From the NCBI GenBank assembly GCA_910583785.1, contig CAJTZK010000011.1, positions 49,871 to 113,870 on the forward strand: a stretch of 64,000 bases of DNA, given 5' to 3'. Made by a program: the position numbers and the translations under genes. The notes beneath the pieces are model-generated. The model was given only the letters and a program-made list of their open reading frames with translations. It was not told the DNA's origin and made no database searches. Numbering within the stretch: position 1 is the stretch's first letter; every line of letters begins with the position of its first letter. Shown one piece after another: positions 52,291 through 61,218 of this stretch. This DNA is from an uncultured Oscillibacter sp. (GTDB lineage: Bacteria > Bacillota > Clostridia > Oscillospirales > Oscillospiraceae).

Positions 52291-53775
52291 ATGGCGACCG
52301 ACAGCCGCTTTTTCCAGGACATGGAGGACCGCATCCCCAAGGGGACGGTCCGCACCCGCTTCGCCCCTTCCCCCACGGGCTACATGCATGTGGGCAATCT
52401 CCGCACCGCCCTGTACACCTGGCTCATCGCCCGGCATCACCACGGCACCTTTATCCTCCGCATTGAAGACACGGACCAGGGCCGCCTGGTGGAGGGTGCC
52501 ACGGACGTGATTTACCGCACCATGGCCGAGTGCGGCCTGACCCATGACGAGGGCCCCGATGTAGGCGGCCCCACGGGGCCCTATATCCAGTCGGAGCGCC
52601 GGGACCTCTACGGGAAGTACGCCAAGCTCCTGGCGGAAAAGGGCGCGGCCTACTACTGCTTCTGCGAGAAAACCGAGTCCGAGGAGGACAGCGGCAACTT
52701 TGACCGGGCGGCGGACCCCTGCCGGGCGCTCTCCCAGGAGGAGATCGACGCCAATCTGCTGGCGGGCATGCCCTACGTCATCCGCCAGCGCATCCCCCAG
52801 GAGGGGACCACCACGTTCCACGACGTGAGCTTTGGCGACATCACCGTGGAAAACAAGACACTGGACGACCAGGTGCTTTTGAAGCGGGACGGCCTGCCCA
52901 CCTACAACTTCGCCAACGTGGTGGACGACCACCTCATGGGCATCACCCATGTGGTCCGGGGCAGCGAATACCTCTCCTCCGCCCCCAAGTACAACCTGCT
53001 CTATGAGGCCTTCGGCTGGGAGATTCCCACCTACGTCCACTGCTCCCCCGTCATGCGGGACCAGCACAACAAGATGAGCAAGCGCCACGGGGACCCCTCC
53101 TACGAGGACCTGATTGCCCAGGGCTATCTGACCCCCGCCGTGCTGAACTACGTGGCCCTGCTGGGCTGGGCCCCCAAGGGAGAGCGCAGCGAGCAGGAGG
53201 TCTTCTCCCTGGAGGAGCTGGTGGACGCCTTCGACATCGCGGGCATCTCCAAGTCCCCCGCCATCTTCGACATCGAAAAGCTGACCTACTTCAACGCCCT
53301 GTATCTCCGGGCCATGGCCCCGGAGGACTTCGCCAAAACCGCGGAACCCTACATCCGGCAGGCCGTGAAGAACCCCGCCGTTGACCCGGCGGCGGTGGCC
53401 GCCCTGCTCCAGGCCCGGTGCGAGAAGCTGACGGACATCCCGGAGAAGGTGGACTTCTTCGAGGCCCTGCCGGAATATGACGTTTCCCTCTTCACCAACA
53501 AGAAGTCCAAAACGGACGCCGAGGTTTCCAAACAGATGCTGGAAGCCGCCGTCCCCGCCCTGGAGGCCCTGGAAAGCTGGACCCAGGATTCCGTCCACGG
53601 CTGCCTCATCGGCCTGGCGGAATCCCTGGGCGTCAAGAACGCCACGCTGATGTGGCCCGTCCGCATCGCCGCGGCGGGCAAGCAGGTAACTCCCGGCGGC
53701 GCGGTGGAAATCTGCCACATCTTAGGCAGGGAGGAGACCCTCCGCCGCCTCCGCCTCGGCCTTGGGAAGCTGTAA
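52291..53775 (+). CDS. gltX: Glutamate-tRNA ligase
   Basis: 494-residue class I synthetase. HIGH-like motif in FAPSPTGYMHVGNLRTALY, LRIEDTD, NVVDDHLMGITHVVRG and KMSKR in QHNKMSKRHGD. Whether it is discriminating (Glu-tRNA-Glu) or also charges tRNA-Gln cannot be told here; with a separate GatCAB typical of Firmicutes it may do both. Start at 52291 after TGGAGG; asnA follows by 43 nt. Confidence 0.96.
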   Translation: MATDSRFFQDMEDRIPKGTVRTRFAPSPTGYMHVGNLRTALYTWLIARHHHGTFILRIEDTDQGRLVEGATDVIYRTMAECGLTHDEGPDVGGPTGPYIQSERRDLYGKYAKLLAEKGAAYYCFCEKTESEEDSGNFDRAADPCRALSQEEIDANLLAGMPYVIRQRIPQEGTTTFHDVSFGDITVENKTLDDQVLLKRDGLPTYNFANVVDDHLMGITHVVRGSEYLSSAPKYNLLYEAFGWEIPTYVHCSPVMRDQHNKMSKRHGDPSYEDLIAQGYLTPAVLNYVALLGWAPKGERSEQEVFSLEELVDAFDIAGISKSPAIFDIEKLTYFNALYLRAMAPEDFAKTAEPYIRQAVKNPAVDPAAVAALLQARCEKLTDIPEKVDFFEALPEYDVSLFTNKKSKTDAEVSKQMLEAAVPALEALESWTQDSVHGCLIGLAESLGVKNATLMWPVRIAAAGKQVTPGGAVEICHILGREETLRRLRLGLGKL

Positions 53776-53818
53776 TCCCTCCCCCGCATAATCTAAAATA
53801 AAGGACTGGTTTTATCAC

Positions 53819-54826
53819 ATGAGCAAGCTCACCATCCCCCAGGGCTATCGGATGCCCCTGAGCAACAACGAGCTCCAGCGGGCCATTGAACTCATCCACG
53901 AGGACTTTCAGCGCAACCTCACCCTCCGGCTGAACCTTCACCGGGTCTCCGCCCCCCTGTTTGTGGACGGGCGTACCGGGCTGAACGACGACCTGAACGG
54001 CGTGGAGCGGCCCGTGACCTTTGACATCCCCGACGTGGGGGCCGAGGGCCAGGTGGTCCACTCCCTGGCCAAGTGGAAGCGCCTGGCGTTAAAGCGCTAT
54101 GAGTTCCCCCGGGGCATGGGCCTTTTTACCGACATGAACGCCATCCGCCGGGACGAGGTGGTGGACAATCTCCACTCCATCTACGTGGACCAGTGGGACT
54201 GGGAGAAGCACATCGGCCAGGAGGACCGGAAACTCCAGTATCTAAAAGACACGGTCCGGGACATCGTGGGAGCCCTGTGCGACACCGCCTCTGTGCTGCG
54301 CAACCACTTCCCCGCCCTGGACTTCCGGCCCGACCGGGACGTGTACTTCATCACCACCCAGGAGCTGGAGGACCGCTTCCCGCACCTGGACCCCGCCGGG
54401 CGGGAGACGGAGATCTGCCGCAAGCACCGGACGGTGTTCCTCATGCAGATCGGCAAGACCCTGAAATCCGGGAACCGCCACGACGGCCGGGCCCCGGACT
54501 ACGACGACTGGGAGCTGAACGGGGACATTCTCATGTGGAACCCGGTGCTCCAGCGGTCCTTCGAGGTCTCCTCCATGGGCATCCGGGTGGACGCGGCGGC
54601 CATGGACCGCCAGCTCACCGCCGCCGGGTGCGACGAGCGGCGGAAGCTGCCCTTCCACCAGATGCTTTTGAACGGGGAGCTGCCCCAGTCCATCGGCGGC
54701 GGCATCGGCATGAGCCGGGTGTGCATGCTGCTGCTGGGGGCCTGCCACATCGGCGAGGTCCAGGCCAGCCTCTGGGACCGGGAAACCATCGAGGGCTGCG
54801 AGAAGGCGGGCATCACTTTACTTTGA
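53819..54826 (+). CDS. asnA: Aspartate-ammonia ligase (asparagine synthetase A)
   Basis: 335-residue class II aaRS-like enzyme: Asp + NH3 + ATP to Asn. LFVDGRTGLNDDLNGVERPV, HSLAKWKRLAL, GLFTDMNAIRRDE, SIYVDQWDWE, SSMGIRVDAAAM and IGGGIGMSRVCMLLL match AsnA throughout. AAAGGA is upstream of the ATG. Probably co-transcribed with gltX. Confidence 0.97.
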   Translation: MSKLTIPQGYRMPLSNNELQRAIELIHEDFQRNLTLRLNLHRVSAPLFVDGRTGLNDDLNGVERPVTFDIPDVGAEGQVVHSLAKWKRLALKRYEFPRGMGLFTDMNAIRRDEVVDNLHSIYVDQWDWEKHIGQEDRKLQYLKDTVRDIVGALCDTASVLRNHFPALDFRPDRDVYFITTQELEDRFPHLDPAGRETEICRKHRTVFLMQIGKTLKSGNRHDGRAPDYDDWELNGDILMWNPVLQRSFEVSSMGIRVDAAAMDRQLTAAGCDERRKLPFHQMLLNGELPQSIGGGIGMSRVCMLLLGACHIGEVQASLWDRETIEGCEKAGITLL

Positions 54827-54840
54827 GTTACCGAGGACAT

Positions 54841-54876
54841 AAAAAGGGCCGGCGGGAAAATCCCGCCGGTCCTTTT
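54841..54876. terminator. Bidirectional terminator between asnA and the anti-sigma gene
   Basis: AAAAAGGGCCGGCGGGA, a short A loop, TCCCGCCGGTCCTTTT: a stem of about 16 bp with one G-U pair. Confidence 0.88.
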
Positions 54877-54883
54877 CCGTTCT

Positions 54884-55780
54884 TTATTGCTCTCCCTTGG
54901 GCCGGAGGGTAATTTCCTCCCCGTCCTCCGTCTCATGGCGCTCAATGTCCCAGTCTCCCTCCGGGGCCGTCCGCTCGTTGGTCCAGCCGTCCATGCCGGT
55001 GGACTCCACAAAGGCGTCCGCCGCCGCCCGGTCCGCCTTGGCCGGGTCCAGGGGCAGGGTGAACAGGGCCTGGACCCCGGCGAAGTCCTCCGCAAAGGCG
55101 ATGGTCCCGTCTTCCGCCACAGTGAAAATGTCGTTGCTGGGCGCGAATCCCTCATAGAAGGCCATGTAGACCGTGCGGTCCGCGAACATCTCGATGCTCT
55201 GGGTGTCCAGCAGGTAGTAATACACGCCGTCCTTGGCAAAGCCCTGTGCAAAGGCGCTCAGGGTCCAGTTGTTCACCGCTGCGGGGGAACAGCCCGCCAC
55301 CAGGGGGGTCATGGTGTAGCCGCTGAAATCGAAGGTCTCATTCTCCAGCGGCGTGCCGTCCAGCCGCCGCAGGGCCAGGACGGAATAGGTGTGGTCCTTC
55401 TCCAGGTCCTGGTTCAGCACGTCCAGGTTCCGCCCGGTGACCAGGCCCAGCAGGGTGATGGAGAAGTCCCCGCTCTCCACAGTCTCGTTGATTTCTATGG
55501 CGTCGGGGCCCTGGAAGGCCTCCGCCAGCAAGGGCTGGTCGTGCTCCTCCGCCACCTGGGCGGGGGTGAGCCACATATAGGCGGCGGACACGGACACCGC
55601 CAGCAGGGCGATGCAGGCGGCGATGAGCACCGCCATCTTTTTGGTTTTGCTGATAGTCATGTTACTGCGCTCCTTTTCCAATTCACGGGCGCGCTGTTGC
55701 AGCAGGTCCGCCGTCCGCTCCTGAAAGTCCGCGGAAAAGGAGAGCTCGTCAAAGGCCTTGCGGTAGTCTTCCCGGTTCAT
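54884..55780 (-). CDS. Putative membrane-bound anti-sigma factor (DUF4179-like)
   Basis: 298 residues: an N-terminal cytoplasmic part (MNREDYRKAFDELSFSADFQ...) of 48 residues, one TM (about 49-67, MAVLIAACIALLAVSVSAAY) and an extracytoplasmic domain of 230 residues with no known catalytic motif. The ATG overlaps the sigma-factor stop (ATGA), which strongly implies it binds and holds that sigma factor. Signal sensed outside is unknown. Confidence 0.78.
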   Translation of the reverse strand: MNREDYRKAFDELSFSADFQERTADLLQQRARELEKERSNMTISKTKKMAVLIAACIALLAVSVSAAYMWLTPAQVAEEHDQPLLAEAFQGPDAIEINETVESGDFSITLLGLVTGRNLDVLNQDLEKDHTYSVLALRRLDGTPLENETFDFSGYTMTPLVAGCSPAAVNNWTLSAFAQGFAKDGVYYYLLDTQSIEMFADRTVYMAFYEGFAPSNDIFTVAEDGTIAFAEDFAGVQALFTLPLDPAKADRAAADAFVESTGMDGWTNERTAPEGDWDIERHETEDGEEITLRPKGEQ

Positions 55781-56259
55781 ACAACGTCCTCCTTCAGCAT
55801 CTGCCGCAGCCGCTCCCGGCCGCGGGCCAGGCGGGTGCCCACCGTGGCGGCGGGCAGGCCCAGCAGTTTGGCAATTTCCTTGATGGAATATCCCTCGTAG
55901 TAGTGGAGATGGATCACGGCCCCGTACATCTCGGGCAGGGCCCGGACGGCGGAGCGAAGCTCCTCCCCGGGGCTCTCCGGGGCCGCGGGCTCCGTCATGT
56001 CCTCCAAGGGGACATTCCGCTGTTCCGCCCTCCGGCGGATGTCACTGGCGCGCTGAAGGGTGGTGCGGACCAGCCAGGCCTTTTCATGCTCCGCATCCCG
56101 GAAGACGGGCCGGGCGGTGAGCAGGCGCAAAAACGCCTCCTGCACCGCGTCCTCCGCGTCGGCGGTGGAGCCCAGGCGGGTGCAGGCCAGCCGCAGCAGC
56201 ATGCCGCTGTAGGCCGAGACAATCCGGCTGATGGTTTCATCGGTACCAAATGGAACCAT
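55777..56259 (-). CDS. ECF-type RNA polymerase sigma factor
   Basis: 160 residues. Sigma-70 region 2 (SAYSGMLLRLACTRLGSTAD, AEDAVQEAFLRLLTA) and region 4 (ALPEMYGAVIHLHYYEGYSI, KEIAKLLGLPAATVGTRLAR) are complete. ATG at 56259 chosen over GTG 56268 because of RBS spacing. A TATAAT at 56338-56343 (minus strand) lies 79 nt upstream, and a 17-bp palindrome sits where its -35 should be. Confidence 0.92.
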   Translation of the reverse strand: MVPFGTDETISRIVSAYSGMLLRLACTRLGSTADAEDAVQEAFLRLLTARPVFRDAEHEKAWLVRTTLQRASDIRRRAEQRNVPLEDMTEPAAPESPGEELRSAVRALPEMYGAVIHLHYYEGYSIKEIAKLLGLPAATVGTRLARGRERLRQMLKEDVV

Positions 56260-56355
56260 GTTCCTCACTCCCTTCTATGGACAACACGGCTGGGAGGCGG
56301 GAAATTTTTCATCCCGCCGAAAAAATCTTCCGGTCCTATTATAAATGGTGCTTTC

Positions 56356-56372
56356 CCACAAAGACTTTGTGG
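56356..56372. promoter_or_regulatory. Operator-like palindrome between the sigma gene and the debranching-enzyme gene
   Basis: CCACAAAG-A-CTTTGTGG, a perfect 8-bp dyad, overlapping the -35 position of the minus-strand sigma-gene promoter (-10 at 56338-56343) and 25 nt upstream of the plus-strand -35 at 56398. A dimeric repressor here could control both sides. Confidence 0.55.
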
Positions 56373-56397
56373 AATCTCACAAAATCGGAAAAAAGTT

Positions 56398-56426
56398 ATG
56401 ACAAATCTGAGGGCGTGTTGTATAAT
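56398..56426 (+). promoter_or_regulatory. Promoter of the debranching-enzyme gene
   Basis: ATGACA, 17 nt, TATAAT (perfect -10), 46 nt before the GTG start. Confidence 0.65.
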
Positions 56427-56472
56427 GAGACCGTATTCTACAGTCGCCGGACCGGCGAGGAAGGAGTTCGCG

Positions 56473-58596
56473 GTGAAAACACAGGACAGCATCACGGCCC
56501 AGACGGCCGTTTCCGAAACCCCTGCGGTAGCTTTGCCCCGCACCATCCACTTGGTTCCCATGGACCATCTGAACGGTTTCGACGTGCGGCCAGGCTTTTA
56601 CGAAATCAACGGCGCCACCGCTATCCCCGGCGGCGTGAACTTCACGGTCCACTCCCACGGCGCCACCGCCATTGAACTTCTGCTCTTCCACCGGGGGGAA
56701 ACCGAGCCCTACGCCATTCTCCCCTTCCCAGAGCGGTACCGCATCGGGAACGTGTATTCCATGATCGTCTTCAAGCTGAACATCGAGGAGTTCGAGTACG
56801 CCTTCCGGGTGGACGGCCCCCGGGACACGGAGAAAGGCCTGATCTTCGACAAGACCAAGTACCTTCTGGACCCCTATGCCCGGGCGGTAACGGGCCAGAG
56901 CCAGTGGGGCGTGAAGGACGGCTCCGGCCAGCACTACAAAGCCCGGGTGGTGAAGGACGACTTCGACTGGGGCAACCTCTCCCGGCCCCTCATTCCCATG
57001 GAAGACCTGGTCATTTACGAACTCCACGTCCGGGGCTTCACCATCCACGAGTCCTCCGCCGTGGCCGCCCCCGGGACCTTCGAGGGCCTCCGGGAGAAGA
57101 TTCCCTATTTAAAGGAGCTGGGCGTCAACGCCGTGGAGCTGATGCCCATCTTCGAGTTTGACGAGATGCAGGACGCCCGGCAGGTGGATGGGGAGCAGCT
57201 CTACAACTACTGGGGCTACAACACCGTCAGCTTCTTCGCCCCCAACACCAGCTATGCCTCCGGTGTGGAATACAACCGGGAGGGCAACGAGCTCAAACGC
57301 CTGATCCAGGACTGCAACGAAAACGGCATCGAGGTTTACCTGGACGTGGTCTTCAACCACACGGCGGAGGGCAACGAGGACGGCCCCTTCTTCTCCTTCA
57401 AGGGCTTCGACAACAACATCTACTACTTACTTACCCCCGGCGGGCAGTACTACAATTTCAGCGGCTGCGGGAACACCCTGAACTGCAACCACCCCATTGT
57501 CCACCAGATGATCATCGACTGCCTGCGCTACTGGGTGACCACCTACCATATCAGCGGCTTCCGCTTTGACCTGGCCTCTATCCTGGGCCGGAACGAGGAC
57601 GGCAGCCCTATGAACAAACCCCCCCTCCTCCAGGCCATGGCCTTCGACCCCATTCTGGGGGACGTGAAGCTCATCGCCGAGGCCTGGGACGCCGGGGGGC
57701 TCTACCAGGTGGGCAGCTTCCCCGCCTGGAACCGCTGGGCGGAGTGGAACGGCCGCTACCGGGACGACATGCGCCGCTACCTCAAGGGGGACGCGGGCTG
57801 CGCCCAGGCCGCCGCCCTCCGGATGGTGGGCTCCCGGGATATCTACCAGTCCGGGGAGCGCAAAAACGCCTCCGTGAACTTCATCACCTGCCATGACGGC
57901 TTCACCCTCTGGGATTTGTACTCCTATAATGTCAAACACAATGAAAAAAACGGCTGGGGAGGAACCGACGGGGCCAACGACAACAACAGCTGGAACTGCG
58001 GCATCGAAGGGGCAACGGACGACCCGGAGATCAACGCCCTCCGGCGGCGGATGGTCCGCAACGCCTTCGCCCTTTTGATGTGCAGCCGGGGCATCCCCAT
58101 GTTCCTGGCGGGGGACGAGTTCTGCAACACCCAGTTTGGAAACAACAACGCCTACTGCCAGGACAATTTGACCTCCTGGCTGGACTGGCGGATGCTGGAG
58201 GACAACCGGGACATGTTCCGCTTCTTCCAGTTCATGATCGCCCTGCGGAAACGGTTCCGGATTCTCCGGGCCAACCTCTCCGACGGGTATTACGGCTTCC
58301 CCGACGTCAGCTTCCATGGCGTCACCCCCTGGCACACCCAGTTTGAGGACCACGAGCGTTACGTGGGCGTGCTCTTCGCCGGGCAGGCGGCGGAAGAGGC
58401 CCCCCAGGTCGTTTATGTGGCGTCCAACGCCTATTGGAAGCCCCTGGAGGCGGAGCTGCCGGAGCTGCCCCGGAACATGGCCTGGGAGCAGATCGCGGAC
58501 ACCTGGGAGGCGGGCCAGTCCGCCGCGGACATCCCCGGCGGCCGGTTTTCCATCGGCCCCCGGAGCGTGAAGGTCTTCGCGGCGAGGCCGCGGTGA
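56473..58596 (+). CDS. Glycogen debranching enzyme / isoamylase (GH13, GlgX-like)
   Basis: 707 residues. An N-terminal CBM48 (residues 30-130, INGATAIPGGVNFTVHSHGA) precedes the GH13 barrel: VIYELHVRGFTIHES, DVVFNHTAEGNEDG, nucleophile region GFRFDLASILGR, acid/base LIAEAWDAGGLYQVG, and CHDGFTLWDLYSYN. It cleaves alpha-1,6 branches of glycogen or limit dextrins. The GTG at 56473 follows AAGGAG; the longer open frame upstream crosses the sigma-factor gene on the other strand and the promoter. Confidence 0.9.
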   Translation: MKTQDSITAQTAVSETPAVALPRTIHLVPMDHLNGFDVRPGFYEINGATAIPGGVNFTVHSHGATAIELLLFHRGETEPYAILPFPERYRIGNVYSMIVFKLNIEEFEYAFRVDGPRDTEKGLIFDKTKYLLDPYARAVTGQSQWGVKDGSGQHYKARVVKDDFDWGNLSRPLIPMEDLVIYELHVRGFTIHESSAVAAPGTFEGLREKIPYLKELGVNAVELMPIFEFDEMQDARQVDGEQLYNYWGYNTVSFFAPNTSYASGVEYNREGNELKRLIQDCNENGIEVYLDVVFNHTAEGNEDGPFFSFKGFDNNIYYLLTPGGQYYNFSGCGNTLNCNHPIVHQMIIDCLRYWVTTYHISGFRFDLASILGRNEDGSPMNKPPLLQAMAFDPILGDVKLIAEAWDAGGLYQVGSFPAWNRWAEWNGRYRDDMRRYLKGDAGCAQAAALRMVGSRDIYQSGERKNASVNFITCHDGFTLWDLYSYNVKHNEKNGWGGTDGANDNNSWNCGIEGATDDPEINALRRRMVRNAFALLMCSRGIPMFLAGDEFCNTQFGNNNAYCQDNLTSWLDWRMLEDNRDMFRFFQFMIALRKRFRILRANLSDGYYGFPDVSFHGVTPWHTQFEDHERYVGVLFAGQAAEEAPQVVYVASNAYWKPLEAELPELPRNMAWEQIADTWEAGQSAADIPGGRFSIGPRSVKVFAARPR

Positions 58597-58603
58597 GGGC
58601 GTC

Positions 58604-59014
58604 ATGCCTGTGGCGGAATTTTTGCTGTTCGCCGCGTTTCTCCTGGGGATGGCTCTGCTGGGCCTGCGGTTTTGCCTCTGGGCCGCGAAAAAAGCGGGTA
58701 TCCGGCCGCTGCCGGCTGGCTGCTATTCCTACAAAAAGCTGTCCTATGACAACTGGACTGGAGTTCTGGATACCCGCACGTCAGCTCGCCACCGATTCGG
58801 TTTTAGGTCTAAAAAAGGCGGCACACTCTCCATGGAAGTGATGCATACCAAGGGTTCGATGGTTCTGGAGTTCTATACCAAGGATGGCCGGGTCCTCCAA
58901 TCTTGGCGAAATGGGGACCCGGCATCCTTCATAGTGGAACTTCCGCCTGGCGTACGGGTCTATATTCGGGCGAATATGACCTATTTCACTGGCAGGATCC
59001 GCTTCCTCCGGTAG
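58604..59014 (+). CDS. Uncharacterised single-TM protein
   Basis: 136 residues: a TM at 4-26 (AEFLLFAAFLLGMALLGLRF), a basic segment, then a beta-rich domain of about 100 residues ending in ANMTYFTGRIRFLR, probably cytoplasmic or outside depending on topology. No relative recognised. It is 7 nt after the debranching gene with GAGGG upstream of the ATG, so it is likely co-transcribed. Base composition is lower in GC than the neighbours. Confidence 0.62.
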   Translation: MPVAEFLLFAAFLLGMALLGLRFCLWAAKKAGIRPLPAGCYSYKKLSYDNWTGVLDTRTSARHRFGFRSKKGGTLSMEVMHTKGSMVLEFYTKDGRVLQSWRNGDPASFIVELPPGVRVYIRANMTYFTGRIRFLR

Positions 59015-59015
59015 G

Positions 59016-59032
59016 AGCAACCGACGGTTGCT
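59016..59032. promoter_or_regulatory. Palindromic operator candidate at the XRE promoter
   Basis: AGCAACCG-A-CGGTTGCT, a perfect 8-bp dyad whose last base is the first T of the -35 box TTGACG. Placement suggests autorepression by the XRE protein. Confidence 0.6.
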
Positions 59033-59060
59033 TGACGGCCTCTCCCCTCCATGGTAAGCT
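59032..59060 (+). promoter_or_regulatory. Promoter of the XRE regulator gene
   Basis: TTGACG, 17 nt, TAAGCT (weak -10), 23 nt before the ATG. Confidence 0.45.
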
Positions 59061-59083
59061 GGTACTGTAAAGGAGGCGGACCC

Positions 59084-59527
59084 ATGAAATTCAAAGACAT
59101 CTTCACGGACCTGCGGAAAAAAGCGGGCCTTTCCCAAAACGGCATCGCCGAAAAGCTCTTCGTCACCCGGCAGGCCGTGTCCCGCTGGGAGCAGGGCGAT
59201 ACGGTGCCCGAAATCGAGACCCTGCAAGCCATCTCCAAGCTCTTCCATGTGACCATCAACGATCTCCTCGGCTATCCCTCGGACCTCAGGTGCCAGAGTT
59301 GCGGCATGCCCCTCGCCCCCGAGCAGATGGGCCGGAATCCGGATGGAAGCCTCAACGGGCATTACTGCAAATGGTGCTGGGACAATGGGGACTTCCTCCG
59401 GGACTGCACCCTGGAGGAGATGGTGGAGCAATGCCTCCCCCACATGCCCGGAGACCCGGAGGCTAACCGGGCGTACATGACGGAGCTTCTTCCCACCCTG
59501 GAACGCTGGAAAAAGAAGGAAGTTTAG
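59084..59527 (+). CDS. XRE-family regulator with C-terminal zinc-ribbon domain
   Basis: 147 residues. The HTH (5-60) has FTDLRKKAGLSQNGIAEKLF, VTRQAVSRWEQGDTVPEIET and LFHVTINDLLG. The second half has paired cysteines (CQSCGMPLAPEQMGRNPDGS and YCKWCWDNGDF), the putative zinc-ribbon/QuaD-type domain often fused to XRE or methyltransferase proteins. AAAGGAGG precedes the ATG. It ends at a clear terminator. Target unknown; autoregulation likely. Confidence 0.88.
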   Translation: MKFKDIFTDLRKKAGLSQNGIAEKLFVTRQAVSRWEQGDTVPEIETLQAISKLFHVTINDLLGYPSDLRCQSCGMPLAPEQMGRNPDGSLNGHYCKWCWDNGDFLRDCTLEEMVEQCLPHMPGDPEANRAYMTELLPTLERWKKKEV

Positions 59528-59530
59528 CAG

Positions 59531-59557
59531 GAGCGCCCATGAGGGCGCTCTTTTTTT
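59531..59557 (+). terminator. Terminator after the XRE gene
   Basis: GAGCGCCC, 4-nt loop, GGGCGCTC, then seven T. Confidence 0.93.
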
Positions 59558-59616
59558 GCGGGTAATTTTCAGACTGGAATTTTCAGGAAAATATTTAGCT
59601 ATCACAAAAACCGTGG

Positions 59617-59667
59617 ATAGATTCTAAGAAATATCTATTACCGATTTCTGTCAAAACCTGCTATAAT
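59617..59667 (+). promoter_or_regulatory. Promoter and LysR-type site upstream of the NhaC gene
   Basis: A perfect TATAAT at 59662-59667 lacks a good -35. A dyad ATAGAT-N10-ATCTAT (59617-59638) ends just at the -35 position, the usual layout for an activator such as the LysR protein encoded at 61290. Confidence 0.45.
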
Positions 59668-59771
59668 TTTTAACAAGAGAGAAGGAGACTCTCAGCGGAA
59701 ATCTATGCAAACTATGCAATCAGCGGAAAGAAGGCGCATCCCTAAAGCGGTAAAGAAAAGGAGAAATGAAA

Positions 59772-61202
59772 ATGGAACACAACTTAAACAAAAAGAGCAG
59801 CGCCCTGGCACTGGTCCCCTTTCTGATTTTCGTCGTGATCTACCTCGGCGCCGGCCTGATTCTCCAGGCCCAGGGCGTCGAAATGGCGTTCTACCAGTTC
59901 CCCTCTGTCACCGCCATGTTTATCGCCCTGCTGGTGGCCTTCGCCATCACCAAAGGCTCCCTGGATGAGCGCTTCGCCATTTTCGCCCGGGGCGCGGCCA
60001 ACATCGACGTGCTGACCATGCTGATGATCTACCTGCTGGCGGGCGCGTTCTCCAGCGTGGCCGCCTCCATGGGCGGCCGGGACGCCACGGTCAACCTGGG
60101 CCTGTCCCTGATTCCTGTACAGTTCCTCGCCGCTGGCGTGTTCATCATCTCCGCCTTCATGGGCACCGCCACGGGTACCTCCATGGGCACCATCGGCGCC
60201 ATCGTCCCCATCGCCGTGGGCGTGGCGGATAAGGGCGGGCTGTCCATCCCCCTGATGGTGGGCGCCTGCGTGGGCGGCGCCATGTTCGGCGACAACCTGT
60301 CCATGATCTCCGACACCACCATCGCCGCCACCCGTTCCCAGGGCTGTGAGATGCGGGACAAGTTCCGGGTGAACTTCTTCATCGCCCTGCCCGCCGCCCT
60401 CATTACCCTGGTGGTCCTGCTGGTCGTGGGCCGTCCCGAAACCGTCACCAGCATGGGCGACCTCCAGTACAGCATCATCAAGGTGGTGCCCTACCTGCTG
60501 GTCCTGATCCTGGCCCTGGTCGGCATGAACGTCTTCCTGGTACTGACCATCGGCATTTTCGTGGCTGGCATCGTTGGCATCGCCACTTCCTCCATAGACC
60601 TCTTCGGCTTTGCCCAGGCCATCTGGAGCGGCTTTACTGGCATGAACGAAGTGTTCTTCCTGACCCTGTTCTGCGGTGGCATGGGCGAAATGGTCACCCA
60701 TAACGGAGGCATCAACTGGCTCATCAACAGCCTCCGCGGCATGATGAAAGGCAACAAATCCGCCCAGGTGGGCATTGCCACCCTGGTTTCCCTGGCCGAC
60801 TGCGCCACGGCCAACAACACCGTAGCGATCGTCCTCAGCGGAAACATGGCCAAGGAAATCAGCCACGAGTACAAGGTGGATCCCCGCCGGACCGCCTCCT
60901 TGCTGGACGTGTTCTCCTGCGTGTTCCAGGGCATTATCCCCTACGGCGCGCAGCTGCTGTCCGCCGCGGCCCTGACCACCGCTTACGGCGTGGCCCTCAA
61001 CCCCACCGACATCATTCCCAACCTGTGGTACTGCTGGGTGCTGGCCATTGTGGGCATCGCGTCCATCTTCATCCCCTTTGCCGACGGGGCCTGCAAAAAG
61101 GACCCCTGGAACTGGGAGTATGACGTGGCCGAGTCCGGCGTAGCCGCCAAGAAGGCCCTGCTGGAGGCTGAGAAGGCCATCGAAAAGGAACACACCATCT
61201 AA
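59772..61202 (+). CDS. NhaC-family Na+/H+ antiporter-like membrane transporter
   Basis: 476 residues, 11-12 TM segments. SAFMGTATGTSMGTIGAIVP, GGAMFGDNLSMISDTTIAAT and SLADCATANNTVAIVLSGNM mark the NhaC/ion transporter superfamily. ATG at 59772 chosen because GGAG then lies 8 nt upstream; another ATG at 59766 is too close. NhaC proteins include antiporters exchanging organic substrates (malate/lactate, amino acids). Next to methionine gamma-lyase, an amino-acid or 2-oxoacid antiport is conceivable, but sodium/proton antiport is the default. Confidence 0.88.
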   Translation: MEHNLNKKSSALALVPFLIFVVIYLGAGLILQAQGVEMAFYQFPSVTAMFIALLVAFAITKGSLDERFAIFARGAANIDVLTMLMIYLLAGAFSSVAASMGGRDATVNLGLSLIPVQFLAAGVFIISAFMGTATGTSMGTIGAIVPIAVGVADKGGLSIPLMVGACVGGAMFGDNLSMISDTTIAATRSQGCEMRDKFRVNFFIALPAALITLVVLLVVGRPETVTSMGDLQYSIIKVVPYLLVLILALVGMNVFLVLTIGIFVAGIVGIATSSIDLFGFAQAIWSGFTGMNEVFFLTLFCGGMGEMVTHNGGINWLINSLRGMMKGNKSAQVGIATLVSLADCATANNTVAIVLSGNMAKEISHEYKVDPRRTASLLDVFSCVFQGIIPYGAQLLSAAALTTAYGVALNPTDIIPNLWYCWVLAIVGIASIFIPFADGACKKDPWNWEYDVAESGVAAKKALLEAEKAIEKEHTI

Positions 61203-61218
61203 CATATCCCAAACGTTT

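Noticed and set aside
55903..56472. N-terminal extension of the debranching enzyme by 190 codons
   Set aside because: It would cross the sigma-factor gene on the other strand, the palindrome and a perfect promoter; GTG at 56473 has the RBS.
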